DNA of 64,000 nt from Henricia sp. BOLD:AAB3569 (GCA_037783545.1 JBBELK010001244.1:248001-312000), one strand, 5' to 3'. Positions 22,501-29,709 are shown, counted from the first letter of the stretch. Program-made: numbers and translations. Notes: generated by a model not told the origin, from the letters alone.

Positions 22501-23669
22501 TAAGTCAGATTTCAAGAGCAGGTTTCACTGTACTTAATTCTGTTTTCCTAAACTGGAACTTAACTCAATGTCGAGAATTATATCAAAATCTGGAGACCTC
22601 ATCTAATGCCATTTTGAAACTACAATTAAACAAAAAATACTTAAGAAGACACTTACTTCCAGTCATAAACGGAGTCGAACGTAAACTGCTTGGGCGGTTC
22701 TAGCGATGATTTGGGGTTGCGTATTGTGATTACGCCGCGAGGCACGTCCATATCAACGACTCGTCCATACCCCTCCTTCGTTTCTTTAGGGTTCATTGGC
22801 CGACATCGCACCACCACTTTAACCGACTCGGACTTTTTAGACTGTTGGGAAAATACAACTGTGTTAAAACTGGCGTGCTTAAACTTGCGTTAATTGTCAC
22901 CATTTTTGTAACAGTCTTTACTAAAATCGTGATTTTGTAGAATTCCTCACGTGCATGCAGTACCGGTACTTAAAACATACACATGTAGCTTGTACACCTT
23001 GCAATGGTTCGGGTAGTCCTGTTTACCATTTTGGGTGATGATGGTAGTGGTGTTCATGTATGTAAACTTCTGACTTCAATTGTACATACATATTGTACAT
23101 GAATGTGGATTGGGTTTTCCCTAATATAACATTTAAAAATGTGTACAGATTTTTCTTTAACCTCTAAAACTGATAAATTCATTGCCTTCCAAGTTTGAAA
23201 CTTTAAACCCTTTAAAGGAGCGTGACCAGATTTTTCCAAAAAAAATGGATTTCGTTCTAGCCTAACAATCATATAAAATACCTCCCCCAAAAACTATCCA
23301 TGGGAAGAAAACAGGAAATTTGCAATCTCCAATTTGGATGTGGAAGCAAAAAGGTTGGTGTAATCTCTGCACTGCTTTTTGTACCGTAACCGGATAAAAT
23401 AGTTTACTAAACTTCGGTGGATTGTTTACGATAAGGGCGTGAAATTTCAGAATGGTAATGAGACAAATTTGACCTGATATGGTATCAAAATCTCAAAACC
23501 CATGGGAAAAATGGGGGTGCTAAAAAAAAGGGATCTGGTCACGCTCCGTTAAAAAAACCTAAGCATTGTCCGGCCAGTCAGATCTACCAGAAACAACCCA
23601 AATTAATTTATCAGCCAGACAATTATTAAGGGGTACAGGATTACTAGCTACACCGTCATATCTTACCAT
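4466..23669 (-). CDS. KIF3B: Kinesin-2 motor subunit, KIF3B/KRP95 type, complete in 18 coding exons
   Basis: This is the plus-end motor subunit of heterotrimeric kinesin-2, which drives anterograde intraflagellar and vesicle transport with KIF3A and KAP3. The coding exons total 2202 bases, in phase throughout, giving 733 residues (animal KIF3B is about 740-750). They are 23667-23669, 22657-22841, 17863-17987, 17179-17303, 16589-16672, 15957-16036, 13433-13502, 12848-12940, 11856-12076, 10944-11122, 10431-10570, 9465-9662, 8882-9001, 8555-8673, 7285-7401, 6359-6464, 5742-5881 and 4466-4562. Seen directly: P-loop GQTGTGKT (residues 93-100), switch I NEHSSRSH (206-213), switch II DLAGSE (242-247), neck [13 protein letters not shown], charged hinge, coiled-coil stalk, and a tail ending [13 protein letters not shown] like human KIF3B. 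Every junction is GT-AG. The introns carry LINE, SINE-array and foldback insertions, yet no exon is broken. Confidence 0.95.
4733..5115. mobile_element. Inverted-repeat element with GGCGCAAACGGG termini
   Basis: The left end is GGCGCAAACGGGAGGTAAAAAA and the right end is TTTTTTTCATCCCATTTGCGCC. The interior is rich in GTTTCG/CGAAAC. It sits in the last KIF3B intron and is non-coding. Confidence 0.65.
5130..5315. mobile_element. Element family P (TTCTACAGAGCGTAGTATTTTTCAAG)
   Basis: Contains TTCTACAGAGCGTAGTATTT and TACATGCACTGTATAATGTTGACATT-like blocks. Related copies or fragments lie at 7140-7240, 13040-13128 and 17030-17165. Confidence 0.6.
5742..5881 (-). CDS. KIF3B: KIF3B exon, residues 656-701 (tail)
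   Basis: Encodes [20 protein letters not shown] and [20 protein letters not shown]. The GTAAGT donor follows GTTCA. Confidence 0.94.
5930..6293 (-). repeat. tRNA-derived 78-bp tandem array 2 (about 5 units)
   Basis: Five units, one shortened, fill most of the 477-bp KIF3B intron 5882-6358. The tRNA-like sense is the same as the gene. Confidence 0.88.
6359..6464 (-). CDS. KIF3B: KIF3B exon, residues 620-655 (tail)
   Basis: Encodes [20 protein letters not shown] and [15 protein letters not shown]. The KRPVSAV motif is typical of the KIF3B tail. Confidence 0.93.
6682..6928. mobile_element. Inverted-repeat element with AAAGGGGCGTT termini
   Basis: The left end is AAAGGGGCGTTGCGC and the right end is GTGTGAACGCCCCTT. 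It directly abuts the TTAA of the next element. It is non-coding; an open frame inside it shows no family signal. Confidence 0.6.
6932..7041. mobile_element. TTAA-flanked MITE family C, near-palindromic
   Basis: AGGCACAGGCTCGTCAGCAATG at the left and its complement at the right, flanked on both sides by TTAA. Other copies lie at 31083-31216 and 36082-36212, and half a copy at 54070-54148. Confidence 0.8.
7285..7401 (-). CDS. KIF3B: KIF3B exon, residues 581-619
   Basis: Encodes [20 protein letters not shown] and [19 protein letters not shown], matching the end of the stalk. Confidence 0.93.
7521..8480 (-). repeat. tRNA-derived 78-bp tandem array 3 (about 12 units) with complete tRNA-like end
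   Basis: The longest array here, inside KIF3B intron 7402-8554 and in gene sense. Read on the minus strand it begins with the SINE leader (CCATGGGGGAAACCTGAGGG) and ends at 7521-7590 with a full tRNA-like unit carrying the B-box GGGTTTGAATCCC and ATAAGGC 3' end. Internal units stop at the tRNA variable region and rejoin the leader (GTCTTGGGGAAA). Confidence 0.92.
8555..8673 (-). CDS. KIF3B: KIF3B exon, residues 542-580 (stalk)
   Basis: Encodes [20 protein letters not shown] and [19 protein letters not shown]. The GTATGA donor splits the following lysine codon. Confidence 0.93.
8882..9001 (-). CDS. KIF3B: KIF3B exon, residues 502-541 (stalk)
   Basis: Encodes [20 protein letters not shown] and [16 protein letters not shown]. 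The donor is GTAAGG. Confidence 0.94.
9039..9437. mobile_element. Fused partial copies of families A and E
   Basis: 9039-9330 matches family A from its AGTATACAT end to the CCATTTCGCCC repeats. 9331-9437 switches to family E (CCTGTTTTCTTCCCATGG to GGTCACGCTCC), ending at a TTAA. It sits in the KIF3B intron 9002-9464. Confidence 0.7.
9465..9662 (-). CDS. KIF3B: KIF3B exon, residues 436-501 (stalk)
   Basis: Coiled-coil sequence including [20 protein letters not shown], a conserved KIF3B stalk segment. Confidence 0.94.
9671..9905. mobile_element. Half copy of element family H
   Basis: The GTGTCACAATCTGCGCATGCG end and following TTGAAAAAGTTGGCT block match the left arm of the complete element at 47993-48713. 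Confidence 0.65.
10226..10430. repeat. About 20-bp tandem repeat (CATGTAACATGAGTCACA) abutting a splice donor
   Basis: About ten diverged units alternating TGTAACA and TGTCAC/GAGTCAC. The array runs right up to the KIF3B donor at 10430. Confidence 0.8.
10431..10570 (-). CDS. KIF3B: KIF3B exon, residues 389-435 (acidic hinge)
   Basis: An acidic run ([19 protein letters not shown]) complements the preceding basic run. This charge pair sets heterodimer choice in the family. The stalk follows. The donor GTATGT lies inside a tandem repeat. Confidence 0.93.
10944..11122 (-). CDS. KIF3B: KIF3B exon, residues 329-388 (neck and basic hinge)
   Basis: Encodes [20 protein letters not shown] then [19 protein letters not shown] and a [13 protein letters not shown] basic stretch, as in the KIF3B neck. 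Confidence 0.94.
11196..11854 (+). repeat. tRNA-derived 78-bp tandem array 4 (8 units plus a truncated one)
   Basis: It is antisense to KIF3B and makes up about 90 percent of intron 11123-11855. The last unit stops after GCCTCATAGCTCA at 11854, one base inside the intron from the exon boundary. No B-box copy is present at its 3' end. Confidence 0.92.
11856..12076 (-). CDS. KIF3B: KIF3B exon, residues 256-328
   Basis: Encodes [39 protein letters not shown] and [20 protein letters not shown]: the relay helix and end of the motor core. The GTGAGC donor overlaps the end of tandem array 4. Confidence 0.95.
12200..12470 (-). mobile_element. SINE4-like body without tRNA head
   Basis: Shares GAGACACCGG(T/G)GAATCCC, CTCTGGGAT, AAGTGCGTTAC and CCCTTCCGAAGGATGG with the headed copy at 40190-40505. 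It lies in the KIF3B intron 12077-12847. Confidence 0.65.
12622..12787. mobile_element. Family F MITE (TAGACTGCCGAAGTG termini)
   Basis: TAGACTGCCGAAGTGAATACG on one side and ACATCACACTGTCTA on the other. TA at both ends suggests a Tc1/mariner-type target. Copies at 41830-42105, 53325-53400 and 59623-59781. Confidence 0.65.
12848..12940 (-). CDS. KIF3B: KIF3B exon, residues 225-255 (switch II)
   Basis: Encodes [20 protein letters not shown] then [11 protein letters not shown]. The donor is GTAGGT. Confidence 0.95.
13129..13341. mobile_element. Element family D, complete
   Basis: CAGGGTTGTAGTTGAGTC at the left and GACTGCAACCCTG at the right give clear terminal inverted repeats. It sits in the KIF3B intron 12941-13432. 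Confidence 0.78.
13433..13502 (-). CDS. KIF3B: KIF3B exon, residues 201-224 (switch I)
   Basis: Encodes [20 protein letters not shown] then CSE. It completes the split glycine codon of the preceding exon. Confidence 0.94.
13674..13796. mobile_element. Nested palindromic MITE
   Basis: TGCAATGCCATTCTCA at the left, TGAGAATGGCATTACA at the right, and a central GTTTCGGACGTACTC dyad. Confidence 0.65.
13797..15649. mobile_element. Foldback family B (GGGTCATTCC termini, 4-bp target duplication)
   Basis: Arms of about 720 bp (13797-14520 and 14935-15649) with ends GGGTCATTCCGCGTCAAATC and its complement, flanked by TACA on both sides. It is non-coding. A second copy at 54149-54928 is flanked by CTCT. 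The superfamily is not determined. Confidence 0.85.
15957..16036 (-). CDS. KIF3B: KIF3B exon, residues 175-200
   Basis: Encodes [20 protein letters not shown] and NANRSVG. The donor is GTAAGT. Confidence 0.93.
16062..16560. mobile_element. Partial element family E
   Basis: Matches the family E interior (GATACCATATCATTTGTCA, CACCGATGTTTTGTAAACTA, TTTCCATGGATAGTATTTTG). It carries a CCCCCTTCCCCCT tract at 16206-16250. An open frame at 16058-16273 is repeat-derived. Confidence 0.6.
16589..16672 (-). CDS. KIF3B: KIF3B exon, residues 147-174
   Basis: Encodes [20 protein letters not shown] then PDTGVYVK, 28 codons in phase 0. Confidence 0.93.
16770..17035. mobile_element. Family Q repeat (GTCCTAATTCC...GTGAAATCGGCCCC)
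   Basis: Two related blocks in the same orientation with CCTAATTCC(A/C)ATACCAACGT and a GTGAAATCGGCCCC edge. The same repeat is at 25640-25920. Confidence 0.55.
17179..17303 (-). CDS. KIF3B: KIF3B exon, residues 105-146
   Basis: Encodes [19 protein letters not shown] and [12 protein letters not shown]. The donor is GTGAGA. Confidence 0.95.
17340..17606. mobile_element. Partial family G element, truncated by a SINE
   Basis: Starts at GGTTCCGAGATTGCCC and runs in parallel with the copy at 57486-57930 until about 17606, where SINE3 begins. Confidence 0.65.
17608..17787 (+). mobile_element. SINE3 copy, tRNA-headed (head truncated)
   Basis: The B-box GGGTTCGAATCCGG is followed by TGTGGATTGGGTTTGCAGTCC, a C/T-rich body and the 3' tail TTGATAATAAAGTATA. 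The A-box part is missing. The complete copy is on the minus strand at 47640-47878. Confidence 0.75.
17863..17987 (-). CDS. KIF3B: KIF3B exon, residues 63-104 (P-loop)
   Basis: Encodes [16 protein letters not shown] and [16 protein letters not shown], the nucleotide-binding loop. The donor GTATAG follows GAAG. Confidence 0.95.
18133..18355. mobile_element. Element family D copy
   Basis: AGTCGAGTCCATCACAAGCC at the left and GATGGACTCGACTACA at the right. Confidence 0.75.
18455..18630. mobile_element. Family N fragment (ATGCCCCCTTTACTGTGGAAAGAC)
   Basis: GCCAAAATGCCCCCTTTACTGTGG and the upstream ACTATTTGTAACCC block match one arm of the foldback at 50037-50277. A further fragment is at 59865-59990. 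Confidence 0.65.
18763..21825 (+). CDS. Non-LTR retrotransposon polyprotein: AP endonuclease plus reverse transcriptase, intact
   Basis: A 1020-residue open frame inside KIF3B intron 17988-22656, antisense to the gene. The N-terminal apurinic-type endonuclease shows [10 protein letters not shown] (about residue 24), [26 protein letters not shown] and SDHKLV. The reverse transcriptase shows [37 protein letters not shown] (aspartate 657), [13 protein letters not shown] and YADD (758-761). A C-terminal [20 protein letters not shown] region follows. No RNase H domain or LTR is seen. All catalytic motifs are present and no frame break is found, so the copy looks recent. I cannot assign the clade; I find no clear poly(A) or target-site duplication. 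Confidence 0.92.
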   Translation: MSTLLQIRHCTRHPRAPPSPQQLSIATWNVRGLAASSKRQTLGEDCEHYQVDIACIQETKVTMQSEQTLHTGHKLVLMQQKHTVHHGLGFVIGSRLLNHVISYGYVSDRIATIDLSLPLRNGSTAKCRIVNVYGPTSERAREDPSLLDTLYEELAYAIDVPSRWLLFVCGDFNSKLGKLNQLDIGSGLGSCMGLHGTGTRNNNGDCLVQFISSHGLFATNTAFKHPCRHRTTWTGHIAAPKRRPNSKATIPVFNQIDFVLCKQTTKPMLHDSRSYGGCDLNSDHKLVVTRLQLNRICLTHKYRPKGRGPVRYDLYRLASDASTQNAYRHSLQVNLEGILTGRDNNDALSNVLKQMETSATETVGVLTNCRGRRHTEDQLVRDLSLQQKAMRLRIYQSSVSEDRSNIRKERNVLLRKIKKRLRELAVERADALADDITSTDDCRKMFRAARALKVTGPTPTLTVHNADGQFMGTDQGKADTIREWFSKQFTDPDDDGLEPFTGDPRPLTAPITNGEVGKAITSLRNCRSPGPDGIPNELFKYANDVVSPPIASIFNSAFHHHVSIESTGQGTLIALPKPKKAPGPPANLRPIVLLNSIRKILSTITLNRIREKIDIFTGPYQSGFKRGRSCADIVWAQRMLVSVVMSKHWDFFKMGIDMSKAFDTIKRSRILDVLHQAGCNDDELRLVRLVLANTKLKVRVMKTYSAEFVTSIGSPQGDSLSPVLFTCYLAAALSSVREASTRPNPPISSLGMPLEMEYADDVDFIDEEKETLDNVLPIAAAKLKDVNLFMNETKTEFTHVYLSDNRAGDDEDDPVRGDEQWRKSKILGSLLCSSSDVSARRVIGNIAFQSFWKIWIRKSKIPLSKKLRLYDATCVSIMLYNCNSWAAPKAVMDKLDACHRRHLRIITGHRWPNSLISNDALYEMCNTVPLSTRVAKQRWSMFGHILRMPESVPAQTALNFAVIGSSQYRARKGRHCMNLLGVLRADLKTSGLGTLKSRKKLRELRMLATDKKQWLQLKKD
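22150..22440. mobile_element. Partial family A joined to family E
   Basis: GCCATTTCGCCCC/GTGCACAGGCCGTGG to ACCAATCATGTGTTCTGCCTTTAA is family A. From 22390 (CACCGATGTTTTGTAAACTA) it is family E. Confidence 0.6.
22657..22841 (-). CDS. KIF3B: KIF3B exon, residues 2-62
   Basis: Start of the motor domain: [20 protein letters not shown] and a segment ending in FTFDSVYDW. The acceptor is CCCAACAG and the donor is GTAAGT. Confidence 0.93.
23216..23548. mobile_element. Family E element, complete, TTAA-flanked
   Basis: 333 bp with ends AGGAGCGTGACCAGAT and ATCTGGTCACGCTCCG, flanked by TTAA at 23212-23215 and 23549-23552. Fragments of this family occur at least seven more times in the window. Confidence 0.82.
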
Positions 23670-23750
23670 TTTGATGTCTAGCCAGCCTTGTTTATTGCGC
23701 TCAATCTGATGATGTCATTAGTGCGACTTGTCAGACTTTAAACTTGCATT
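23667..23750 (-). CDS. KIF3B: KIF3B exon carrying only the start codon at its 3' end
   Basis: An 84-nt exon with a good acceptor (pyrimidine tract then CCTGTAG) at 23751 and a GTAAGA donor at 23666. Its last three bases, 23669-23667, are ATG. Spliced to the next exon this gives [16 protein letters not shown], matching the KIF3B N-terminus. The rest of the exon is 5' UTR and includes two very short upstream ATG frames. The acceptor implies another noncoding exon further upstream. The joint is inferred. Confidence 0.7.
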
Positions 23751-23774
23751 CTACAGGATAAAACAGAAAATGAG

Positions 23775-24010
23775 ATGTTTAGGAAAGGCACTTAAACACT
23801 TGCTTTATCCTTTGGATGGGATGTAAAGCCGTTGGTCCAGTGTGTTGTGTCACGCACTTAAAAGATCCCTCTAGAGCACTCTCGTGTTAGGGGATTCTCC
23901 GGTGTCTCTGGCCATCGGCTGCCGAAGGTACTGCCAACCACCTATAGAGAGGTTTCACGCAGTAACGGGTCACTAAATATTTCCGTGTTTGTCCTCTAGA
24001 TTGGAAAAAG
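23775..24010 (+). mobile_element. SINE4-like body
   Basis: GGATGGGATGTAAAGCCGTTGG, GTGTCACGCACTTAAAAGATCC and ATTCTCCGGTGTCTCTGGCC match the SINE4 body at 40190-40505. The head is absent. Confidence 0.65.
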
Positions 24011-24392
24011 AACAATAGACAGATAGAGACTCGTGCTCATATAATAAAAATAAATAAATAAATAATCACACACAATAGGGCATACCGGTAATGCGATAAC
24101 AAATTTAGTCTAGCAGTTATCGCTGTGAACTATTAATAGTAAAGCCTAGTATATTATTTGCATACATACATACATTCTTTTACAAATTCCAGAACGGCAT
24201 TACTTTAACTAAAGAATAATGTTGATAAACTGCCTTGTAGAAATTTCAGCCACATAGATGCAGTAATACTTCAGAAAACCTGCAAAAATCCTGCATGGTT
24301 TTTGTGTTGAATAAATGATAAAAAAACAATTTAAAAAAAAAAGCCTGAATTTGATTTAGACTTGCGTCGGGGAAATTGAATGTTAAGTAAGG

Positions 24393-24548
24393 TTGTTTTT
24401 GCCCTTACCCGACGTATTTATTAACACTGTATACTCAGTGCTTTCCCGAGACACTATGAAAAACCTCATAGCGTGCTCGGGTGGGACTCGAACCCACCAC
24501 CTCCTGCATACAAGGCAGACGTCTTAACCACTCGACCACCGAGCTAGC
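24393..24548 (-). mobile_element. SINE2 copy with complete tRNA-like head
   Basis: On the minus strand it starts GCTCGGTGGTCGAGTGGTTAAG (A-box) and continues to GGTGGGTTCGAGTCCCACCC (B-box). The anticodon loop CTTGTAT reads as TGT (Thr-like). The SINE body continues CACGCTATGAGG to GTCGGGTAAGGGC. The body shared with other copies shows it is a SINE, not a functional tRNA gene. Confidence 0.8.
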
Positions 24549-24600
24549 CGGTGTTGAATGGCCGGTTCGAATCATTTTGCAACGGGATTGCAATTAGTCA

Positions 24601-24736
24601 GAATTTGATTTGTGATTTGTGGGTTCGAGTCCCACCCGAGCACGCTATGAGGTTGTTCATAGTGTCTCGGGAAGGCACTGAGTATACAGTGTTAATAATT
24701 ACGTCGGGTAAGGGCAAAAACAACTTTACTTAACAT
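24601..24736 (+). mobile_element. SINE2 copy, head truncated, facing the copy at 24393
   Basis: Begins inside the head at GTGGGTTCGAGTCCCACCCG and has the same body and GTCGGGTAAGGGC end. Together with 24393-24548 it forms a head-to-head inverted pair. Confidence 0.75.
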
Positions 24737-25317
24737 AAAAAAAGCCCCTTCAGTTGGCAATTTCTCCCGTGCTTTTTATTTCACTTATTTAGTTACTAAA
24801 AGCACTGTTGTCTGATCTGATGATCTACCCAAGATTTCTGACATTTTCAATTAAATTTACAACCAACGGCTGACTTTGATGTTTGCCGAAAGATTCCTTC
24901 AAGCGGCAGGTTGAGCTTTTGTCTCATTAATTCTCAAATTCGTCGTAAATTGAAACCGACAGGCTGTAACTTAATTCATTAAACACCAAGAACCAAAAAA
25001 ATGAACGACTACGACACCATATGCGAGTTCTGCTTTGCTGCGGTTATCGTACACAGGTCTACAATGTAAAATATGACCTCGAAAAAAATGTGAAAATTAA
25101 CACACGTTAAATTTGAAGCAACTACATTGTATTTTCAGTGAGCAAAAAATTACCCAGGCTGAAGTTGTATGACGTGTACATCAACAGGGTGTCCGCAAGT
25201 TTTAGCAAGTCAAATTCAAGACTTTTTAAGACCTTTTTTAATGCCTTTTTAAGACCGATTAAACCCCCAAAACAGGACATAATTCCATACTCGGCCACCA
25301 CAGGCCCAAAATCTAGC

Positions 25318-25590
25318 TAACAATTTGTGACCCGCTCTGCAAAAAAGAGTCTTAAGTCGCGCTGGCTAGTATTCTTTTTGCGACAATAAAAAGAAATCCG
25401 CGGCAAATCCACGCTCATTAAAATACCTATAAACACAAAAGAAATTCCAGGCGTAACGCAGACATTCCAGGGGAAACACAGACATTCCAGGCGGTATCTG
25501 GGCACCGCCAGGAATTTCCATTGTGTTTTGGTATTTTATTGAGTGTGGATTTGCCGCGGATTTCTTTTTATGGTCGCAAAAATGATTTAT
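25318..25590. mobile_element. Family J palindromic MITE (CCCGCTCTGCAAAAAA)
   Basis: CCCGCTCTGCAAAAAAGAG, AGTCGCGCTGGCTAGTATTC and a central ACATTCCAGG repeat. The right end is truncated compared with 39856-40160. Confidence 0.7.
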
Positions 25591-26218
25591 GTTTTTTTTA
25601 ATACTTTTAAAAAATACTTTTTAATGCTTTTTTTAAAGACGAGTTCAATGCGTCCTAATTCCCATACCAACATCCCAATATAAGAAGAGTGACCCTTCCT
25701 AAAACACGTCTTATCGCTTTGTGAAATCGGCCCCTGGTCATGTATTTAAATCAAGTAACAGGTCTCGCCAGTTGGTACAAATTATCAACTAACCACTGAG
25801 ACCTGGGATCGATTTATGACGAGTTTAATGCGTCCTACTGTAATTCCCATATCAAGTCCCAAGATAAGAGTGACCTTCCTAAGTGCATCTTAGCGCTTTG
25901 TGAAATCGGCCCCAGGAAATGTTATCCGGATTCTGTTGTCATATTTCTCCAAAGTGCCTCACAATTTCTGAACAGGCACAATGTTTATTTATGCAAGGAC
26001 TGTTGATGGTATTTTAGTATGCAATGCACGATGCAGCTGTTAAAATGATGCATATGTCCCAGGTCACCTTATATGATACAAACATGCGAGATGTATGCTG
26101 TAATGTGCACAGCATATGTGAGAACGGAAACATTTTGGAGATTATTTTAAAGTACGGGAATAAAAATTTCAGAGAATTTAAAGTAGAGTGTTCAGAAAAA
26201 TTTATTTGGTTTTAACAA

Positions 26219-26690
26219 ACTCTTTAAAAAAAAGTTCGGAAAGTCAAGTTTGACTGACGATTTCTCTCTTGTTGCAAAATAATTTTCCTTGAATTTTGTA
26301 TCATTGGAAAGCCCTGTTATTCCTCTTTACGATGATGTGTCATTTGTTATGATTAAGCAATTGGGGGATGTGCAGTATAGCGGAATACAGGGGTGGGTTG
26401 AAAATTCACTGCTATTGTCATGCTGTGCATTGACACATTCCCATCCTCCAAGCAAAAGGGGAATGCACTGCATGACAATAGCAGTGAATTTTGTGACATT
26501 TCACTTTCCACCCACCCCTGTATTCCGCTATACTGCACATCCCCCAATTGGTTAATCATAACAAATGACACATCACTGTAAAGAGGAATAACAGGGCTTT
26601 CCAATGATACCAAATTCAAGGGAAATGATTTAGTAACAAGAGAGAAATCGTCAGTCAAACTTGACTTTCCGAACTTTATTTGAGGAGTTT
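26219..26690. mobile_element. Family K foldback, complete
   Basis: The arms (26225-26400 and 26500-26685) are inverted copies: AAGTTCGGAAAGTCAAGTTTG and its complement, then ACATCACTGTAAAGAGGAAT. A central dyad CACTGCTATTGTCATGC is mirrored inside. It is non-coding. Confidence 0.8.
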
Positions 26691-27129
26691 ACATGTACCA
26701 AATATATAATGTACCTTCCCAAAATACTATCCATGGGAAAAAAACAGGAAAAAATCTCAAATTTGAAAGTGTATTTTAATGAGCGTGGATCTGCCACAGA
26801 TGTCTTCTTATGGTTGCGAAAACTCGACCAGTCCTGCGCGACTTAAGGCTTTTTCGCAGAGCGGTCACATTTATACCTTACGATCCCTAAGCACCTAAAT
26901 TACAGATGGTCTAATTCATTGCAGCTATTATCAATATTCCGTATTATCATTATGCATGCATAGCCAAGGACACAATCTAATTTACATTGTGGCACAAGGG
27001 GCCCATGTCGCTCGCAAATGGACAGTTAATGGGGCAGGCATGCTTGATGGTTCATCTAAAATATTGGCCTACCGTATGACACAAATTATCCTTCATGTAG
27101 ACCAAGAATGGGGCATTTAACATGTTTAA

Positions 27130-27835
27130 AGGAAATGGATTTCGTTTTAACCGAAGAATCATATAAAATACCTCCTCAAAATACTATCCAGGGTATTTTT
27201 TTTGTATACATTGAACAAAGATTTGAAGGAAATTACCTCCTGGAATCAACAGATAATGTAATTTTAAGATATACTTCCCACTTGCACTTTTGTCGCAAAT
27301 GTTGCTTTTCTGTAGAAAAATCATATTCTCTTCTTTAAAAATTGCCTTTAGTTAGTGCACAAGATAACCATTCACGCGCACACGCAGCGCCCTCTGTTGA
27401 CACGCTTGCCACGTCATTTTGTGCATTACTTTATGCAGTAATTTTATCATTTATTTATCTCAGAAATGCAACATTTGCGACAAAAGTGCAAGTGGGAAGT
27501 ATATCTTAGAATTTGATGATCTGTTGATTCCAGGAGGTAATTTCCTGAAAATCTTTGTTCAATGTATACGAAAAAAATACTATAAACAGGAAATTTGCAA
27601 TATCCAATTTGGATGTGGAAGCAAAAAGGTTGGTGTACAATCACTGCACTGCTTTATGGAACGGATAAATTAGTTTACAAAAATATCAGTGTTTTTTATG
27701 ATACCCTTAAAAATATATAGATTGAGAGCGCGAAATTTCAGAATGGTAATGAAAAAATATGACAAATTGTATCAAATTCTCAACACCCATGGGAAAAAAG
27801 GGGTGCTCAAAAATGTGATCCGGACATGCTCCTGC
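27130..27835. mobile_element. Interrupted family E copy
   Basis: Family E is seen at 27130-27195 and 27585-27835. Between them is an inverted pair (TTGTATACATTGAACAAAGATT...TTGCGACAAAAGTGCAAGTGGG) of about 390 bp that looks like a nested palindromic insertion. Confidence 0.6.
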
Positions 27836-28021
27836 AGCTGATTTCACAAATCCCTACGCACTGCATAATCCCGCTTGCGCAACTTTTTATTGCATAAGAT
27901 GCACAACATTTCTGTGATTACACGCAAGCCTACATGGGGCTTACCCGTATGCCATTTTCAAAAGTTGCAAAAGCTACATGTATGCAATTTTTCGTGAAAT
28001 CGTCTGCTGTTACAGAACTGC

Positions 28022-28171
28022 TAATAGACCTTATGCACGGCGGCCATGATAGAGGGCAGTCACATTGTCACAGTGCATCATGCACGAGTAGGCACTTTGT
28101 GGGTCTATTGTCACATCATTTGAATATGAAAACCTGCTCTCTGTCATGGCCGCCATGCATAAGGTCTATCG
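28022..28171. mobile_element. MITE with ATAGACCTTATGCA(C/T)GGCGGCCATGA termini
   Basis: Inverted ends AATAGACCTTATGCACGG and CATGCATAAGGTCTAT around a 90-base loop. Confidence 0.7.
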
Positions 28172-28497
28172 GTTTCTGAATTAAACAGAATTTCCCAACC
28201 TTAGTAGACATTTACTATAGTGCATTTTTACTGTCAACATTCCAGCCTTGCCAGGCTCATGACAGACTGATAGTTTTTACGGTTCAGATGACTCCGCAGC
28301 AAACTCATTAAACACAGCGCTCTGGGATCTGCATGTCAGGCAAGGCAATTCCTCGCTTGAATCGTGGCATAAATAATGCAATTTGTTGGCCAGTTAAATC
28401 AAGTGTAACCGAAGGACTAGAAGTAATGTACCGTATCTTTCACAGCACACTATCTTTCATTTTGTACTTCAGGTGATTTGTACTTTGTGATATTTAA

Positions 28498-29100
28498 AGG
28501 CAGTATACATGATTGGTATCACGAAAATCAGAAATGTTCACAGATTTACGCCTAACTTACACAATATAAACATGATGACCGTAGAAAACTTCCCCTGAAA
28601 TGGTTTTGTCTAAAGTGCTACAGTCTTTGAGAAATGAGTAAAACATGATGAACGTAGAAAACTTCCCCTGAAATGGTTTTGTCTGAAGTGCTATAGTCTT
28701 TGAGAAATGAGTAAAACAATTAGTTTTCGTCTCATGAGACGAAAATTCAATTCGCCCCAAAACCATTTCGCCCAAGTGCCATTTTGCCCCCAAACCACTT
28801 CGCCCGAGTGCCATTTCGCCCTAAATCACTTCGTCCAATCACTACATCGCCCAAATGCCACTTCGCCCCAAAACCACTTGGTGCACAGGCCGTGGTTCAG
28901 GACGAAATGGTTCAGGACGAAGTGGTTCAGGGTGAAGTGGTTTTGGGGCGAATTGACTGCAAACCCATTTGACTGTTTTCTCAAAAGTTAGACGAACTGC
29001 GGAGATGGTTTTTGCTCAGGTTGGTTTTAATCATGCATATCTTCAATCACACAGGGGGATAAAACTATTTGTAACAGTTTACCAATTATGTATACTATCT
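28498..29100. mobile_element. Family A element, complete, TTAA-flanked
   Basis: Ends AGGCAGTATACAT and ATGTATACTATCT, TTAA on both sides (28494-28497, 29101-29104). The interior has a duplicated GAAAACTTCCCCTGAAATGG block and many diverged CATTTCGCCC(C/A)AA units. It is non-coding. Confidence 0.82.
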
Positions 29101-29142
29101 TTAAGTCTATGTGAATTCATAATGTTATTTTAAGGTTTGAAG

Positions 29143-29395
29143 TTAGGCCAAAAAAAATAATAGTTCTGCTTCCGGTTTCCCGACCGACCCTATTTTTAGG
29201 CTGCGACCCTAGTTTTTTTATCGAAAAAAAAATGAAAAAAATGAAAAAAAAAATATAAAAAAAAAATAAAACGCAGATGCCTCCATATGATTGTGCACAA
29301 AAAAAATTGGCAAAAAAAAAAAAATTCCCTACCTACCTACCCTATTTTGAAATGCCATGTAATCGGAAGCAGAACTATTTTTTTTTTTGGCCTTA
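29143..29395. mobile_element. Family I MITE (AGTTCTGCTTCCGGTTTCCCG)
   Basis: AATAGTTCTGCTTCCG at the left and CGGAAGCAGAACTATT at the right around an A-rich interior. Also at 43236-43388. A relative at 44913-45258 has GTTTACGG ends. Confidence 0.7.
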
Positions 29396-29709
29396 AACAA
29401 ATTAATAAAAAATAAAAACGGACAAAATATCAAGTTCAAAACTAAGGTTCAAAGTGTTAACGCAGTGTTTCCACTGGTACATATCCACCCGTACCTAATG
29501 CACCTATCAATTGTATGACGCACCTTCGGACCCCCGGGAAAGGTGCGTCAATGTCCACAGGAGCGTCATCTTTTTGGGTAACATGACGCACCCTCGGTCA
29601 CTTTTTGTGACGGACCATTCTGGTCAAATGACGCTTCAAACTACCACATTTTGACGCACCATCTTTGGAAAACGACGCACCTTGACGGACATATATGACT
29701 GACATACCT

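Noticed and set aside
24477..24548. Apparent tRNA-Thr (TGT) gene, minus strand; similar tRNA-like sequences at 7521-7590, 48835-48905, 57075-57146 and 40430-40505
   Set aside because: Each is joined to a SINE body shared with other copies, and several have mismatched acceptor or anticodon stems, so they are SINE heads rather than tRNA genes.
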